From NCBI RefSeq assembly GCF_963666665.1, contig NZ_OY762999.1, positions 2,671,501-2,735,500 on the forward strand: a stretch of 64,000 bases of DNA. Direction: 5' to 3'. The notes under the pieces were generated by a model that had not been told where the DNA came from, did no database searches, and saw nothing but the letters and a program-made list of their open reading frames with translations. Within the stretch, counting starts at the first letter, position 1, and every line of letters starts with the position of its first letter. Positions 53,503-62,369 of this stretch are shown here, one piece after another. The stretch is from Maridesulfovibrio sp. (GTDB lineage: Bacteria > Desulfobacterota > Desulfovibrionia > Desulfovibrionales > Desulfovibrionaceae). Made by a program: the position numbers and the translations under genes.

Positions 53503-54246
53503 ATGAGTGAACTGCCAAGCACCGCCCTTGTAACGGGTGGTTCCAGAGGAATCGGAGAAGCCTGCGCCAAGAGGCTCGCCAAAGACGGCTTTGAAGTGAT
53601 TATCACCTACGTAAGCCGCCCCGAAGGAGCCGAAAAAGTCTGCGCTGAAATTGAAGCTGCAGGCGGCAAGGCCCGCTCATTCAAGCTTGATTCTTCTGAC
53701 CGTGAAGCTGTAACTACCTTTTTCAAGGAAGAGATCAAGGGCAAGGTAAAGCTGGATGTTCTGGTAAACAACGCCGGAATCACCCGTGACGGCCTTCTGG
53801 TCCGTATGAAGGATGAAGACTGGGACAAAGTTCTGGACATCAACCTGACCGGAGCCTTCACCTGCCTGCGCGAATCCGCAAAGATCATGATGAAGCAGCG
53901 TTACGGAAGGATCATCAACATTTCCTCTGTAGTTGGACAGGCCGGTAATGCCGGACAGGCCAACTACGTATCGGCCAAAGCCGGCCTCATCGGGCTGACC
54001 AAGGCCAGCGCCATTGAACTTGCTCCGCGCGGTGTCACTGTGAATGCCGTTACACCGGGATTCATTCAGACCGACATGACCGCAGAACTGCCTGAAAAAG
54101 TCATGGCGCAGATGATGGATAACATACCGCTGAAAAAACTCGGCACATCCGATGATATAGCAAACGCGGTTTCTTTCCTTGCCAAGGACGAATCCGGTTA
54201 TATCACAGGCCAGACTCTCGCTGTTAACGGCGGGATGTACATGTAA
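53503..54246 (+). CDS. fabG: 3-oxoacyl-ACP reductase FabG
   Basis: The 247-residue SDR enzyme has the NADPH loop VTGGSRGIGEA, NNAGITRDGLLVRMKDEDWD and the catalytic triad in NISSVVGQAGNAGQANYVSAKAG (Ser, Tyr, Lys). VNAVTPGFIQTDMT and the FabG-type end ITGQTLAVNGGMYM follow. It reduces 3-oxoacyl-ACP. The 187-bp region before it may hold a promoter and an inverted TGTGC/GCACA site (53391-53404). Confidence 0.95.
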   Translation: MSELPSTALVTGGSRGIGEACAKRLAKDGFEVIITYVSRPEGAEKVCAEIEAAGGKARSFKLDSSDREAVTTFFKEEIKGKVKLDVLVNNAGITRDGLLVRMKDEDWDKVLDINLTGAFTCLRESAKIMMKQRYGRIINISSVVGQAGNAGQANYVSAKAGLIGLTKASAIELAPRGVTVNAVTPGFIQTDMTAELPEKVMAQMMDNIPLKKLGTSDDIANAVSFLAKDESGYITGQTLAVNGGMYM

Positions 54247-54280
54247 TCAAGAAACACTAAATAATGATTTGGAGGGGACT

Positions 54281-54511
54281 ATGTCCGCAGCTGAAAAAGT
54301 AAAAGCAATTATCGTAGACCAGCTTGGCGTATCCGAAGACGAAATTAAACCCGAAGCTTCTTTTGTTGAAGACCTCGGTGCTGACTCTCTCGACCTGACC
54401 GAACTCATCATGGCTATGGAAGAAGAGTTCGACGTTGAGATCGAAGACGAAGAAGCTCAGAAGATCCTCAAAGTCAAGGATGCTATCGCATTCGTCGAAA
54501 GCAAGCAGTAG
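54281..54511 (+). CDS. acpP: Acyl carrier protein
   Basis: It encodes 76 residues, very acidic. The phosphopantetheine site is S36 in DLGADSLDLTELIMAMEEEF. GGAGGGG precedes the ATG, and the open frame upstream of it is inside fabG. It carries acyl chains for FabH, FabG and FabF, whose genes surround it. A terminator follows, but fabF may read through. Confidence 0.96.
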   Translation: MSAAEKVKAIIVDQLGVSEDEIKPEASFVEDLGADSLDLTELIMAMEEEFDVEIEDEEAQKILKVKDAIAFVESKQ

Positions 54512-54539
54512 ACTGATTGCTTACAAGGGTTTTTGAAAA

Positions 54540-54579
54540 GAGCGCCTTATTGCTCCTCACGGGCGTAAGGCGCTCCTTT
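54540..54579 (+). terminator. Hairpin between acpP and fabF
   Basis: GAGCGCCTTA (54540-54549) and TAAGGCGCTC (54566-54575) pair perfectly, then CTTTT. It may reduce fabF relative to the abundant acpP transcript. Confidence 0.75.
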
Positions 54580-54631
54580 TGTATTACCCTCCAAAAAAAT
54601 TAACCCCAACATATTTTACAGGTTTAAATAT

Positions 54632-55870
54632 ATGAACAGGGTAGTAGTAACAGGCGTTTCCGCCATCACCCCTATTGGTAATAACATCGATACCAGCTGG
54701 GAAAACCTGCTCGCAGGCAAGTCCGGTATTGCTGAAATTACCGCCTTTGATGCAAGCGAATTTTCCGCCCGCATCGCAGGTGAAGTCAAAGGCTTTGACG
54801 CTAAAGATTTCATCCCCGTCAAACAGGCCAAGCGTATGGAAAGGTTCACACAGTTCGCTGTTGCTGCCAACCAGATGCTCATGGAGTCCACCGGACTCAA
54901 GCTTGAAGGGGAAGATCGCGAACGTGCCGGTGTTGTCATCGGTGTTGGTCTCGGTGGTCTCGACACCATTGAAAAACAGCACGAAAAGCTGACTAAATCC
55001 GGTCCCAAGAAAATCACCCCCTTCTTCATCCCGATCATCATCGGCAACATGGCAGCCGGACAGGTTTCCATCTTTGCCGAAGCGCAGGGTCCCAACCTTT
55101 GCATGTGTACTGCATGTGCATCCGGAACCCACGCCATCGGAGCAGCGTATACCGACATCATGCTCGGTCGTGCCGATGTAATGATCTGCGGTGGTGCGGA
55201 GTCCACCATCACCCCTCTGGGTTTTGCCGGATTCACCGCCATGAAGGCTCTCTCCACCCGCAACGATGATCCCGAAAGAGCTTCCCGTCCCTTTGATGCG
55301 GGACGTGACGGTTTTGTTATGGGTGAAGGCGCAGGTCTGCTTCTGCTGGAATCCCTTGAGCACGCACAGAAACGCGGTGCCGAGATTCTTGCTGAAGTTG
55401 TGGGCTTCGGTGCTTCTTCCGATGCCTACCACATGACCGCACCGCCGGAAGACGGCGCAGGCATGGCCCGGGCCATGAACGCAGCTATCCGTGAAGCTAA
55501 AATTGATCCTTCCGAGATTGATCACATCAACGCACACGGAACTTCCACCAAGCTTAACGACTTCTGCGAAACCAAGGCTATTCACAAAGTCTTCGGTGAC
55601 CACGCAAAAAATATTGCTATCAGCGCAAACAAATCCCAGATCGGCCACCTTCTCGGTGGTGCAGGCGGTGTTGAGGCAGCTTTTGCTGTTAAGACCATCG
55701 CAACTGGAATCATTCCCGGCACTGCAAACCAGATTGAAGCTGACCCTGACTGCGATCTCGATTACGTTAAAGACGGTAAACGTGAACAGCAGGTCAACTA
55801 TGCACTGAGCAACTCGTTCGGCTTCGGCGGAACCAACGGCTGCATGCTGTTTAAGAAGTTTGAAGAATAA
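54632..55870 (+). CDS. fabF: 3-oxoacyl-ACP synthase II FabF
   Basis: The 412-residue condensing enzyme has the catalytic Cys C162 in CTACASGTHAIG, His in HINAHGTSTKLND and ISANKSQIGHLLGGAGG, plus NSFGFGGTNG near the end. It elongates acyl-ACP with malonyl-ACP. No strong ribosome site is seen (AGG at 54620). Confidence 0.95.
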   Translation: MNRVVVTGVSAITPIGNNIDTSWENLLAGKSGIAEITAFDASEFSARIAGEVKGFDAKDFIPVKQAKRMERFTQFAVAANQMLMESTGLKLEGEDRERAGVVIGVGLGGLDTIEKQHEKLTKSGPKKITPFFIPIIIGNMAAGQVSIFAEAQGPNLCMCTACASGTHAIGAAYTDIMLGRADVMICGGAESTITPLGFAGFTAMKALSTRNDDPERASRPFDAGRDGFVMGEGAGLLLLESLEHAQKRGAEILAEVVGFGASSDAYHMTAPPEDGAGMARAMNAAIREAKIDPSEIDHINAHGTSTKLNDFCETKAIHKVFGDHAKNIAISANKSQIGHLLGGAGGVEAAFAVKTIATGIIPGTANQIEADPDCDLDYVKDGKREQQVNYALSNSFGFGGTNGCMLFKKFEE

Positions 55871-55937
55871 GAACCAATTCTTTGTGTTGCGGGGTAGCTT
55901 GCTGTCCCGCAACACATATTAATAAAAGGAGCTTGTC

Positions 55938-57176
55938 ATGGAAGAACTGATGATGAAAGACCCGGCAGTAGCGGCTGCCATTGGACAGGAAGTAACCCGC
56001 CAGATGACCAAGCTTGAACTCATCGCTTCGGAGAACTTTACCTCCACAGCGGTCCGTCAGGCCATGGGCAGTGTGATGACTCACAAGTACGCAGAAGGTT
56101 ACCCCGGAAAACGTTACTACGGCGGTTGTGAGTTTGTTGACCTCGCAGAAGACCTCGCCCGTGACCGTGCAAAAGAAATTTTCGGCTGTGAATACGTAAA
56201 CGTACAGCCCCACTCCGGTTCTCAGGCAAACATGGCTGTATACTTCGCAGCCCTCAAGCCCGGCGACACCGTACTCGGCATGGACCTTTCCCATGGTGGT
56301 CACCTGACCCACGGCTCCCCGGTCAACTTTTCCGGCAAGCTCTTCGACATCAAGTTCTATGGTGTTGATCCCGAAACCAAGACCATCAACTACGACAATG
56401 TCCTTGAGATTGCCAAAGAGTGCAAACCCAAGATGATCATTGCCGGTGCTTCCGCATACCCCCGTATCATCGACTTCGCCCGTTTCCGCCAGATTGCTGA
56501 CGAAGTAGGCGCAGTTCTCATGGTAGACATGGCTCACATCGCCGGTCTCATTGCAGCAGGTGTACACCCCTCCTGCATTGAACACGCTCACTACACCACT
56601 ACCACCACCCACAAGACCCTGCGCGGTCCCCGCGGTGGCATGATTCTCTCCTCCGAGGAAAACGGGAAAGCACTGAACTCCAACATTTTCCCCGGTATTC
56701 AGGGCGGCCCGCTCATGCACGTTATCGCTGCTAAAGCGGTTGCTTTCGGTGAAGCACTCAAGCCTTCCTATATTGAATACCAGAAACAGGTTGTTGCAAA
56801 CGCACAGGCTCTGGCCAAGAACCTCATGGACGCAGGTTTCGACCTCGTATCCGGCGGTACTGACAACCACCTGATGATGCTGGACCTGACCAACAAGGAC
56901 ATTACCGGTAAAGACGCCGAACACGCCCTTGATGAAGCAGGTATCACCGTCAACAAGAACACTATCCCCTTCGAAACCCGTTCCCCGTTCGTTACCTCCG
57001 GCGTACGTATCGGTACCCCGGCACTGACCACCCGCGGAATGAAAGAAGAAGAAATGGTAAAAGTAGCAGGCTGGATCACCGCTGCCATCGACTCCATCGG
57101 CAACGACACCAAGCTGAATCAGATCAGCAAAGAAGTTGCTGAGTTCGCAAAAGAATACCCGCTCTTCGCATACTAG
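55938..57176 (+). CDS. glyA: Serine hydroxymethyltransferase
   Basis: The 412-residue PLP enzyme interconverts serine and glycine with tetrahydrofolate. Signatures are LIASENFTSTAVRQAMGSVMTHKYAEGYPGKRYYGGCE and the PLP-Lys motif TTTTHKTLRGPRGG. AAAGGAG precedes the ATG. It follows fabF by 67 bp and ends the lipid block; two hairpins follow. Confidence 0.96.
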   Translation: MEELMMKDPAVAAAIGQEVTRQMTKLELIASENFTSTAVRQAMGSVMTHKYAEGYPGKRYYGGCEFVDLAEDLARDRAKEIFGCEYVNVQPHSGSQANMAVYFAALKPGDTVLGMDLSHGGHLTHGSPVNFSGKLFDIKFYGVDPETKTINYDNVLEIAKECKPKMIIAGASAYPRIIDFARFRQIADEVGAVLMVDMAHIAGLIAAGVHPSCIEHAHYTTTTTHKTLRGPRGGMILSSEENGKALNSNIFPGIQGGPLMHVIAAKAVAFGEALKPSYIEYQKQVVANAQALAKNLMDAGFDLVSGGTDNHLMMLDLTNKDITGKDAEHALDEAGITVNKNTIPFETRSPFVTSGVRIGTPALTTRGMKEEEMVKVAGWITAAIDSIGNDTKLNQISKEVAEFAKEYPLFAY

Positions 57177-57223
57177 GATTATTACGGGAAGCAGACCTCT
57201 CCCGTAAATCTTGTCAGCCCAGT

Positions 57224-57323
57224 GGCGAAGCCCAATTAAAAGTTTTTGGGATTCTTAAACCCTTTTTCCAAAAAGGGTTTAAGCCGCCGGAGGCAAAATG
57301 CGATCACTAAAAGCGCGAAGCGC
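57224..57323 (+). repeat. Intergenic repeat, copy A (60-bp core plus GC-rich tail)
   Basis: The 60-bp core 57224-57283 opens with GGCGAAGCCC, and ends with a 30-bp palindrome (CTTAAACCCTTTTT and AAAAAGGGTTTAAG, spacer CC, 57254-57283). An inverted copy at 62149-62208 matches 56 of 60 bases. The tail 57283-57323, GCCGCCGGAGGC...AAAAGCGCGAAGCGC, recurs at 62269-62310 in direct orientation. The A/T-rich palindrome may also terminate glyA. Confidence 0.85.
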
Positions 57324-57337
57324 AACATAATACCAAT

Positions 57338-57368
57338 AAAAACGGGCCCGAATATTCGGGTCCGTTTT
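57338..57368 (+). terminator. GC-rich hairpin upstream of the dCMP deaminase gene
   Basis: AAAACGGGCCCGAAT and ATTCGGGTCCGTTTT (57339-57353 and 57354-57368) form an almost perfect inverted repeat with one G-T pair and a TTTT end. Probably the terminator for upstream transcripts. Confidence 0.8.
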
Positions 57369-57393
57369 CTCAGCTTCAAAGAAGGAGCATAAA

Positions 57394-57849
57394 ATGGACA
57401 ACAGAATGCCTTGGCCGGACTATTTCATGCGCATCGCGCACCTTGTTGCAGAACGTTCCACCTGCACCCGCCGCAAGGTCGGCGCTGTAGCTGTGCTCGA
57501 TAAACGCATCCTTGCCAGCGGCTACAACGGACCGCCCTCCGGGACTGCACACTGCGCCGATGTCGGCTGCATCCGTGCCAAGCTGGGTGTTCCCTCTGGC
57601 GAACGCCATGAACTGTGCCGAGGCCTGCACGCCGAACAAAACGTCATAATTCAGGGCGCAACCCACGGCGTATCCCTGAAAGGCGCAGAAATTTACTGCA
57701 CCACCCAGCCGTGCCTGATCTGCACCAAAATGCTGATCAACACTGGAGTAAGCGCAATCTACTATTCCGAAAGCTACCCGGACGAACTTTCCGAACAGAT
57801 GCTCAAAGAAGCCGGAGTTAAATTTGCTCTTCTTGAACTCGAATCTTAG
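57394..57849 (+). CDS. Deoxycytidylate deaminase (ComEB type)
   Basis: The 151-residue zinc deaminase turns dCMP into dUMP for dTMP synthesis. The zinc ligands are in LHAEQNVI and TTQPCLICTKML; RRKVGAVAVLDKRILASGYNGPPSGTAHC is typical of the dCMP family. AAGGAG precedes the ATG. Its last 26 bases overlap the start proposed for ribD. Confidence 0.9.
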   Translation: MDNRMPWPDYFMRIAHLVAERSTCTRRKVGAVAVLDKRILASGYNGPPSGTAHCADVGCIRAKLGVPSGERHELCRGLHAEQNVIIQGATHGVSLKGAEIYCTTQPCLICTKMLINTGVSAIYYSESYPDELSEQMLKEAGVKFALLELES

Positions 57850-58966
57850 TCCGGACGAGAGGTTCATGGCCCGCGCAGTGGAGCTTGCCATGCGCGGCCG
57901 TAACCGCACTGCACCGAACCCCACAGTCGGAGCGGTAATGGTTCGTGACGGTCAAATTGTAGCTGAAGGCTACCACCAGTTCTGCGGCGGACTGCATGCC
58001 GAGCGGGAATGTATTGCCGATGCCTGGGCCAAGGGTGTGGATATGACCAAGTGCACTATGTACGTGACCTTGGAACCCTGCAACCATCACGGCAAGACCC
58101 CGCCCTGCACCGAAGGTATCCTTGAAGCATCCATCCCGCACATTGTGGTCGGTACCCGCGACCCCAACCCCAAGGCTGCCGGTGGAATCGAATATCTTGA
58201 ATCCAAGGGCGTGCGAGTTGATCAGGGGGTACTTGAAGAACAGTGCAAAGACCTGATTTCAGATTTTCTGTGCTGGCAGTTTAAGAACCGGGCTTACTCA
58301 ATCCTCAAGCTGGCCTGCACTATTGACGGCAAGATTTCCGGAGCCACGGGAGCGCAGGAAGCAGTCTCCTGCCCTGAATCTTTTCAGGATGTGCAACGTT
58401 TGCGCTCCATGGTCGGAGCAGTCATCGTTGGCGGAAACACCCTGCGTGAAGACAACCCCAGCCTTAATTGCCGGCTCGATCACCTTCCTGAAGGGTTCAG
58501 CCAGCCCAAGGCCGTGGTTGTAACCAATAATCTGCCGCAAAACCACGATAAGTATACCCTGACCACTACCCGTGCTGCTGACACAATTTTCTGGACCAAT
58601 GAAGAACAGGCAGCTACGAAGACCGCTTCGGAACTAAAAAATAAAGGAATTGAGGTTTTGCCTCTTCCCAGTAACGAAAAAGGTCTTATACTTGAGAAAG
58701 GTTTCACAATGTTGCGCGAAAATCACAATGTTTTGCGCACTCTCTGCGAAGGCGGCGGCAGGCTTGCCTGCTCTCTGGCAGAACAGGGTCTTGTTGATGA
58801 ATTCGTTATGTATCAGGCACCGCGAATTCTGGGAAACGTAGATGGCAGGCCTAATTTTGCAGGATCTGAGAGAGAGCTCATCAGTGGAGCCATGGACCTG
58901 CGCATCAGCCGCGTGGAACAAAGCGGCCGTGATTTAAAAATAGTTTTCAAACCCGAAGGACAATAG
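57824..58966 (+). CDS. ribD: Riboflavin biosynthesis deaminase/reductase RibD
   Basis: The 380-residue bifunctional enzyme handles the second and third steps from GTP. The N-terminal deaminase has LHAEREC and the zinc motif EPCNHHGKTPPC; the C-terminal reductase has LKLACTIDGKIS, VGGNTLREDNPSLNCR and CEGGGRLACSLAEQGLVDEF. The chosen start is TTG 57824, with CGGAG seven bases upstream. The ATG at 57866 (GAGAGG three bases before) would cut into the conserved N-terminus, though it is possible. Confidence 0.9.
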   Translation: MLFLNSNLSPDERFMARAVELAMRGRNRTAPNPTVGAVMVRDGQIVAEGYHQFCGGLHAERECIADAWAKGVDMTKCTMYVTLEPCNHHGKTPPCTEGILEASIPHIVVGTRDPNPKAAGGIEYLESKGVRVDQGVLEEQCKDLISDFLCWQFKNRAYSILKLACTIDGKISGATGAQEAVSCPESFQDVQRLRSMVGAVIVGGNTLREDNPSLNCRLDHLPEGFSQPKAVVVTNNLPQNHDKYTLTTTRAADTIFWTNEEQAATKTASELKNKGIEVLPLPSNEKGLILEKGFTMLRENHNVLRTLCEGGGRLACSLAEQGLVDEFVMYQAPRILGNVDGRPNFAGSERELISGAMDLRISRVEQSGRDLKIVFKPEGQ

Positions 58967-58969
58967 CCG

Positions 58970-59626
58970 ATGTTCACCGGACTGATTCAGGGAAAAGGAC
59001 GCATTGAAAATGCAGAGAACCGGGGTAGCGAAACCCGATTCAAAGTTAGTGCTTCGAATATCAAGGATTACGAAAAAGGCGAATCTATCGCTATCAACGG
59101 AGTCTGCCTAACAGTTGAAACATACAGCGACAGCTGGTTCACCTGTTATGCCAGTAAGGAATCCATGTCGGTGACCAACCTCGGCAACCTCAAGCGCGGT
59201 TCCATGGTCAACTATGAACGCGCACTGGCCATGGGTGATCGTCTTGGCGGACACATTGTTTCAGGGCATGTTGATTGTCTCGGCTCAGTGGAATCAGTTC
59301 GTCCCGAAGGTGAATCCAAAATTTACCGCATCAAATTTCCCATTGAACACGGTAGATATGTAGTACCCAAAGGATCTGTCGCCCTTGATGGAATCAGCCT
59401 GACAGTCAACGATTGCGGGCCGGATTATCTTGAAGTGAACATCATTCCCGAAACTCAGCAAGAGACCACCATCTCTCTCTGGACACCGGGATATGCGGTA
59501 AACATTGAAACAGACGTTATCGGTAAGTACGTGGAACGCATGGTTGCTCCATGGACCGGAAAAAAGTCTGAAGACAAACCGCAGAGCAAGCTTACAATGG
59601 ATTTTCTGCGCGAAAACGGATTTTAA
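58970..59626 (+). CDS. ribE: Riboflavin synthase alpha chain
   Basis: It encodes 218 residues: two homologous barrels, the first beginning MFTGLIQGKGRIENAENRGS and the second at RLGGHIVSGHVDCLGSV. GVCLTV and GISLTVND are the paired lumazine-binding motifs. It makes riboflavin from two 6,7-dimethyl-8-ribityllumazine molecules. It starts 3 bp after ribD. Confidence 0.94.
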   Translation: MFTGLIQGKGRIENAENRGSETRFKVSASNIKDYEKGESIAINGVCLTVETYSDSWFTCYASKESMSVTNLGNLKRGSMVNYERALAMGDRLGGHIVSGHVDCLGSVESVRPEGESKIYRIKFPIEHGRYVVPKGSVALDGISLTVNDCGPDYLEVNIIPETQQETTISLWTPGYAVNIETDVIGKYVERMVAPWTGKKSEDKPQSKLTMDFLRENGF

Positions 59627-59768
59627 ACAATCAAGACGCTGAAATAATTAGACAAAAAAACATATTTCACCCTTTCTGTTTTTTGATGTATGAAGACAGA
59701 CCTGTTTGCTTAAACAAGCAGTGATTTTTTAAATGAACTCCGCTCGCCGGAGAATGAGGATAACGAAT

Positions 59769-60986
59769 ATGCCTTTCTGCACTATTGAAGAAGCAATTGA
59801 GGACCTCCGCGAAGGTAAAATGGTCATCATGGTTGATGATGAAGACCGTGAAAACGAAGGTGATCTTGTCTGCGCCGCAGAGAAAGTGACTCCTGAAATC
59901 ATCAACTTCATGGCTACTCACGGCAGAGGGCTTATCTGCCTCGCCATGTCCGGCGAAATGATCGACCAGCTGCAGCTGCCGCTTATGGCCCAGTCCAACG
60001 GCTCCCAGTTCGGTACCAACTTCACTGTTTCCATTGAAGCGCGTGAAGGTGTAACCACCGGTATTTCCGCTGCAGACCGCGCCACCACCATTCTGACTGC
60101 TGTTAAAGACGGCGTACAGGCTGAAGATATCGTCACCCCCGGCCACATTTTTCCGCTCCGCGCCAAAGACGGCGGAGTTCTGGTCCGTGCCGGACAGACT
60201 GAAGGCAGCGTTGACCTCGCCCGCCTTGCCGGTCTGAAACCCGCAGGCGTAATCTGCGAAATCATGAAGGATGACGGCACAATGGCCCGCCTTCCCGATC
60301 TCAAGAAATACGCAAAGCAGCACGATCTCAAGATCTGCTCCACCGAAGCCCTTATCAAATACCGCATGAAGTTCGGCAGCCACACCGTTACCCGTGAGGC
60401 TGACGCTGAGCTGCCCACACGTTGGGGTGATTTCAAGGCTTCCGCTTTCCATTCCAGCGAAGACAACCGCACCCACATTGCCCTGACCATGGGTGATGTT
60501 AAGCCCGGCGAACCCGTTCTGGTCCGCGTTCATTCCGAATGCCTGACCGGTGATGTTTTCGGTTCCCAGCGTTGCGACTGCGGCGACCAGCTTGCTTCAG
60601 CCATGTGCATGATCCGCAACGAAGGCAAGGGTGTACTGCTTTACATGCGTCAGGAAGGCCGCGGTATCGGCCTCGGCAACAAGATCAAGGCTTACCACCT
60701 GCAGGATCTCGGCTGCGACACTGTTGAAGCCAACGAAAGACTGGGCTTCGCGCCCGACTTGCGCGAATACGGAACCGGAGCGCAGATTCTGGTCCAGCTC
60801 GGAATTACCAAAATGAAACTCATGACCAACAACCCCAAAAAGATTGTCGGTCTTGAAGGTTACGGTCTCGAAGTTACCGAACGTGTTCCCATTGAAATGG
60901 ACGCTTGCGAAATGAACTTTGACTACCTGAAAACCAAGAAAGATAAGATGGGCCACATGCTGGATCATCTTGAAGATAAAAAATAA
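59769..60986 (+). CDS. ribBA: RibBA: DHBP synthase / GTP cyclohydrolase II
   Basis: The 405-residue fusion has an N-terminal 3,4-dihydroxy-2-butanone-4-phosphate synthase (VDDEDRENEGDLVCAAEKV; THGRGLICLAM; GHIFPLRAKDGGVL). The C-terminal GTP cyclohydrolase II has zinc cysteines in HSECLTGDVFGSQRCDCGDQL and the catalytic RQEGRGIGL. The frame is open from 59733; ATG 59754 (GGAG before it) and 59769 (GAGGA upstream) are both possible. No FMN riboswitch was found in the 140-bp leader. Confidence 0.93.
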   Translation: MPFCTIEEAIEDLREGKMVIMVDDEDRENEGDLVCAAEKVTPEIINFMATHGRGLICLAMSGEMIDQLQLPLMAQSNGSQFGTNFTVSIEAREGVTTGISAADRATTILTAVKDGVQAEDIVTPGHIFPLRAKDGGVLVRAGQTEGSVDLARLAGLKPAGVICEIMKDDGTMARLPDLKKYAKQHDLKICSTEALIKYRMKFGSHTVTREADAELPTRWGDFKASAFHSSEDNRTHIALTMGDVKPGEPVLVRVHSECLTGDVFGSQRCDCGDQLASAMCMIRNEGKGVLLYMRQEGRGIGLGNKIKAYHLQDLGCDTVEANERLGFAPDLREYGTGAQILVQLGITKMKLMTNNPKKIVGLEGYGLEVTERVPIEMDACEMNFDYLKTKKDKMGHMLDHLEDKK

Positions 60987-61000
60987 AAGGGAGAAGCACC

Positions 61001-61471
61001 ATGTATCATATTAAAACCGTTGAAGGTCAGCTTGACTCCAAAGGTCTGAAAATCGCATTCGTAGCCGGTCGTTTCAACGACATCATCGTTGACAGACTGG
61101 TCGGCGGCGCTGTTGACTACCTTGCTCGCCACGGCTGCGAAAAGGAAAACATGACTCTGGTCAAGGTTCCCGGTGCATTTGAAATCCCCGTGGTAACCAA
61201 GAAACTCGCTGAATCCGGCAAATATGACGGTATCGTAGTTCTCGGTGCTGTTATCCGCGGCGCTACTCCCCACTTCGACTATGTCTGCAACGAGTGCGCA
61301 AAAGGCGTTGCTCAGGTAAGCTTGGACAACGACCTGCCCATCGGTTTCGGTCTGCTGACATGCGACACCATTGATCAGGCAGTTGAACGTGCCGGCTCCA
61401 AAGCAGGCAACAAGGGCGTTGAAGCAGCTTCCGCAATGCTGGAAACTGTTCGCGTTCTGCAGCAGATTTAA
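61001..61471 (+). CDS. ribH: 6,7-dimethyl-8-ribityllumazine synthase
   Basis: The 156-residue protein assembles into pentamers or capsids. Motifs are VAGRFNDIIVDRLV, VPGAFEIPVV, VLGAVIRGATPHFDYVCNE with the catalytic His, and PIGFGLLTCDTIDQAVERAGSKAGNKG. It joins the RibB and RibD products. It starts 14 bp after ribBA. Confidence 0.96.
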   Translation: MYHIKTVEGQLDSKGLKIAFVAGRFNDIIVDRLVGGAVDYLARHGCEKENMTLVKVPGAFEIPVVTKKLAESGKYDGIVVLGAVIRGATPHFDYVCNECAKGVAQVSLDNDLPIGFGLLTCDTIDQAVERAGSKAGNKGVEAASAMLETVRVLQQI

Positions 61472-61534
61472 CTAGAGCTTGTAATTTCCGGTCTGTTTCT
61501 ACGGAAACAGGCTTGATTACTGAACATAATTTGA

Positions 61535-61576
61535 AGGCATACGGTCTCCGTCCCGCTGTTCGGAGACCGTATGCCT
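61535..61576 (+). terminator. 16-bp hairpin between ribH and nusB
   Basis: AGGCATACGGTCTCCG (61535-61550) pairs perfectly with 61561-61576 around a ten-base loop. The tail GTTGTGTTGTTT is only moderately U-rich, so it may be a terminator, processing site or attenuator. Confidence 0.65.
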
Positions 61577-61651
61577 GTTGTGTTGTTTAAATAACAATTT
61601 AATTGTATCTTGCGTTGCACACCACTTACGACCCGCAACCGCAGGATAGTG

Positions 61652-62119
61652 ATGCAGATGTCCCAGACTAAAGGTTTACGCAGAAAAGGCCGCGTACTTG
61701 CTTTCCAGGTATTGTACGGCTTAAGTTTTGTCCCTCCCCACGGCGGATGGACTACTGAACGTATTTACAACCAGAGCCCCGCAGTAATCAGGGAAACCGA
61801 AGAAGACCTGATCCTCTACGCCCGTGAATTACTGATCGGAATCTGGAATGCGCAGGAAGAACTTGACGAAGTTATCGGTCGCTACTCCAAACATTGGAAG
61901 ATCGAAAGAATCGCAAAAGTCGAACTGGCGATCCTACGACTCGCTGTATACGAACTGGTTCACAAGCCCGATATTCCCCTCAAAGTGGGTATCAACGAGG
62001 GCATTGAACTGGCCAAGAAGTTCGGCGACGGCAACTCCCGTAACTTCATCAACGGTATTCTCGACGCAGTAGCCCGTGACATCGACACCGGCAAATTCAA
62101 GGTTGAGAAAAATTTCTAA
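61652..62119 (+). CDS. nusB: Transcription antitermination factor NusB
   Basis: It encodes 155 residues: KGRVLAFQVLYGLSF at the start and KVELAILRLAVYELVHKPDIPLKVGINEGIELAKKFGDGNSRNFINGILDAVARD near the end, the NusB core. It binds boxA RNA with NusE in rRNA antitermination. The ATG at 61652 has AGGA five bases upstream; an ATG two codons later is also in frame. It follows ribH, the common rib-nusB order. Confidence 0.94.
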   Translation: MQMSQTKGLRRKGRVLAFQVLYGLSFVPPHGGWTTERIYNQSPAVIRETEEDLILYARELLIGIWNAQEELDEVIGRYSKHWKIERIAKVELAILRLAVYELVHKPDIPLKVGINEGIELAKKFGDGNSRNFINGILDAVARDIDTGKFKVEKNF

Positions 62120-62148
62120 TTGCCTTCGGCGACCCCTGCCGGGGAGGC

Positions 62149-62310
62149 CTTAAACCCTTTTTGTAAAAAGGGTTTAAGAATCCCAAAAACTTTTATCAGG
62201 GCTTCGCCGCTTTGTATGAATAAATCGTTGTAAACAATTAGGGATTCCAAAGGGGCTTAGCTCCTTTGGCCGCCGGAGGCGAAATCAATTCGTCAAAAGC
62301 GCGATAGCGC
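62149..62310 (-). repeat. Intergenic repeat, copy B (inverted core) with extra GC-rich units
   Basis: 62149-62208 is the reverse complement of copy A's 60-bp core with four differences, and contains the same 30-bp palindrome (62149-62178). Downstream and in direct orientation come a small hairpin CCAAAGG/CCTTTGG (62247-62269) and the tail GCCGCCGGAGGC...AAAAGCGCGATAGCGC (62269-62310). CCGCCGGAGGC appears again at 62334-62344, just before leuS. Confidence 0.85.
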
Positions 62311-62369
62311 CTCTGGTCCAGCTCCCGGCAGGTCCGCCGGAGGCAATCCCGCATCAAAAGGATTTTCAA

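Noticed and set aside
59664..59673. FMN riboswitch before ribBA
   Set aside because: Only the reverse complement of AGGGTGAAAT was seen, on the wrong strand, and no other conserved helices of the RFN element.
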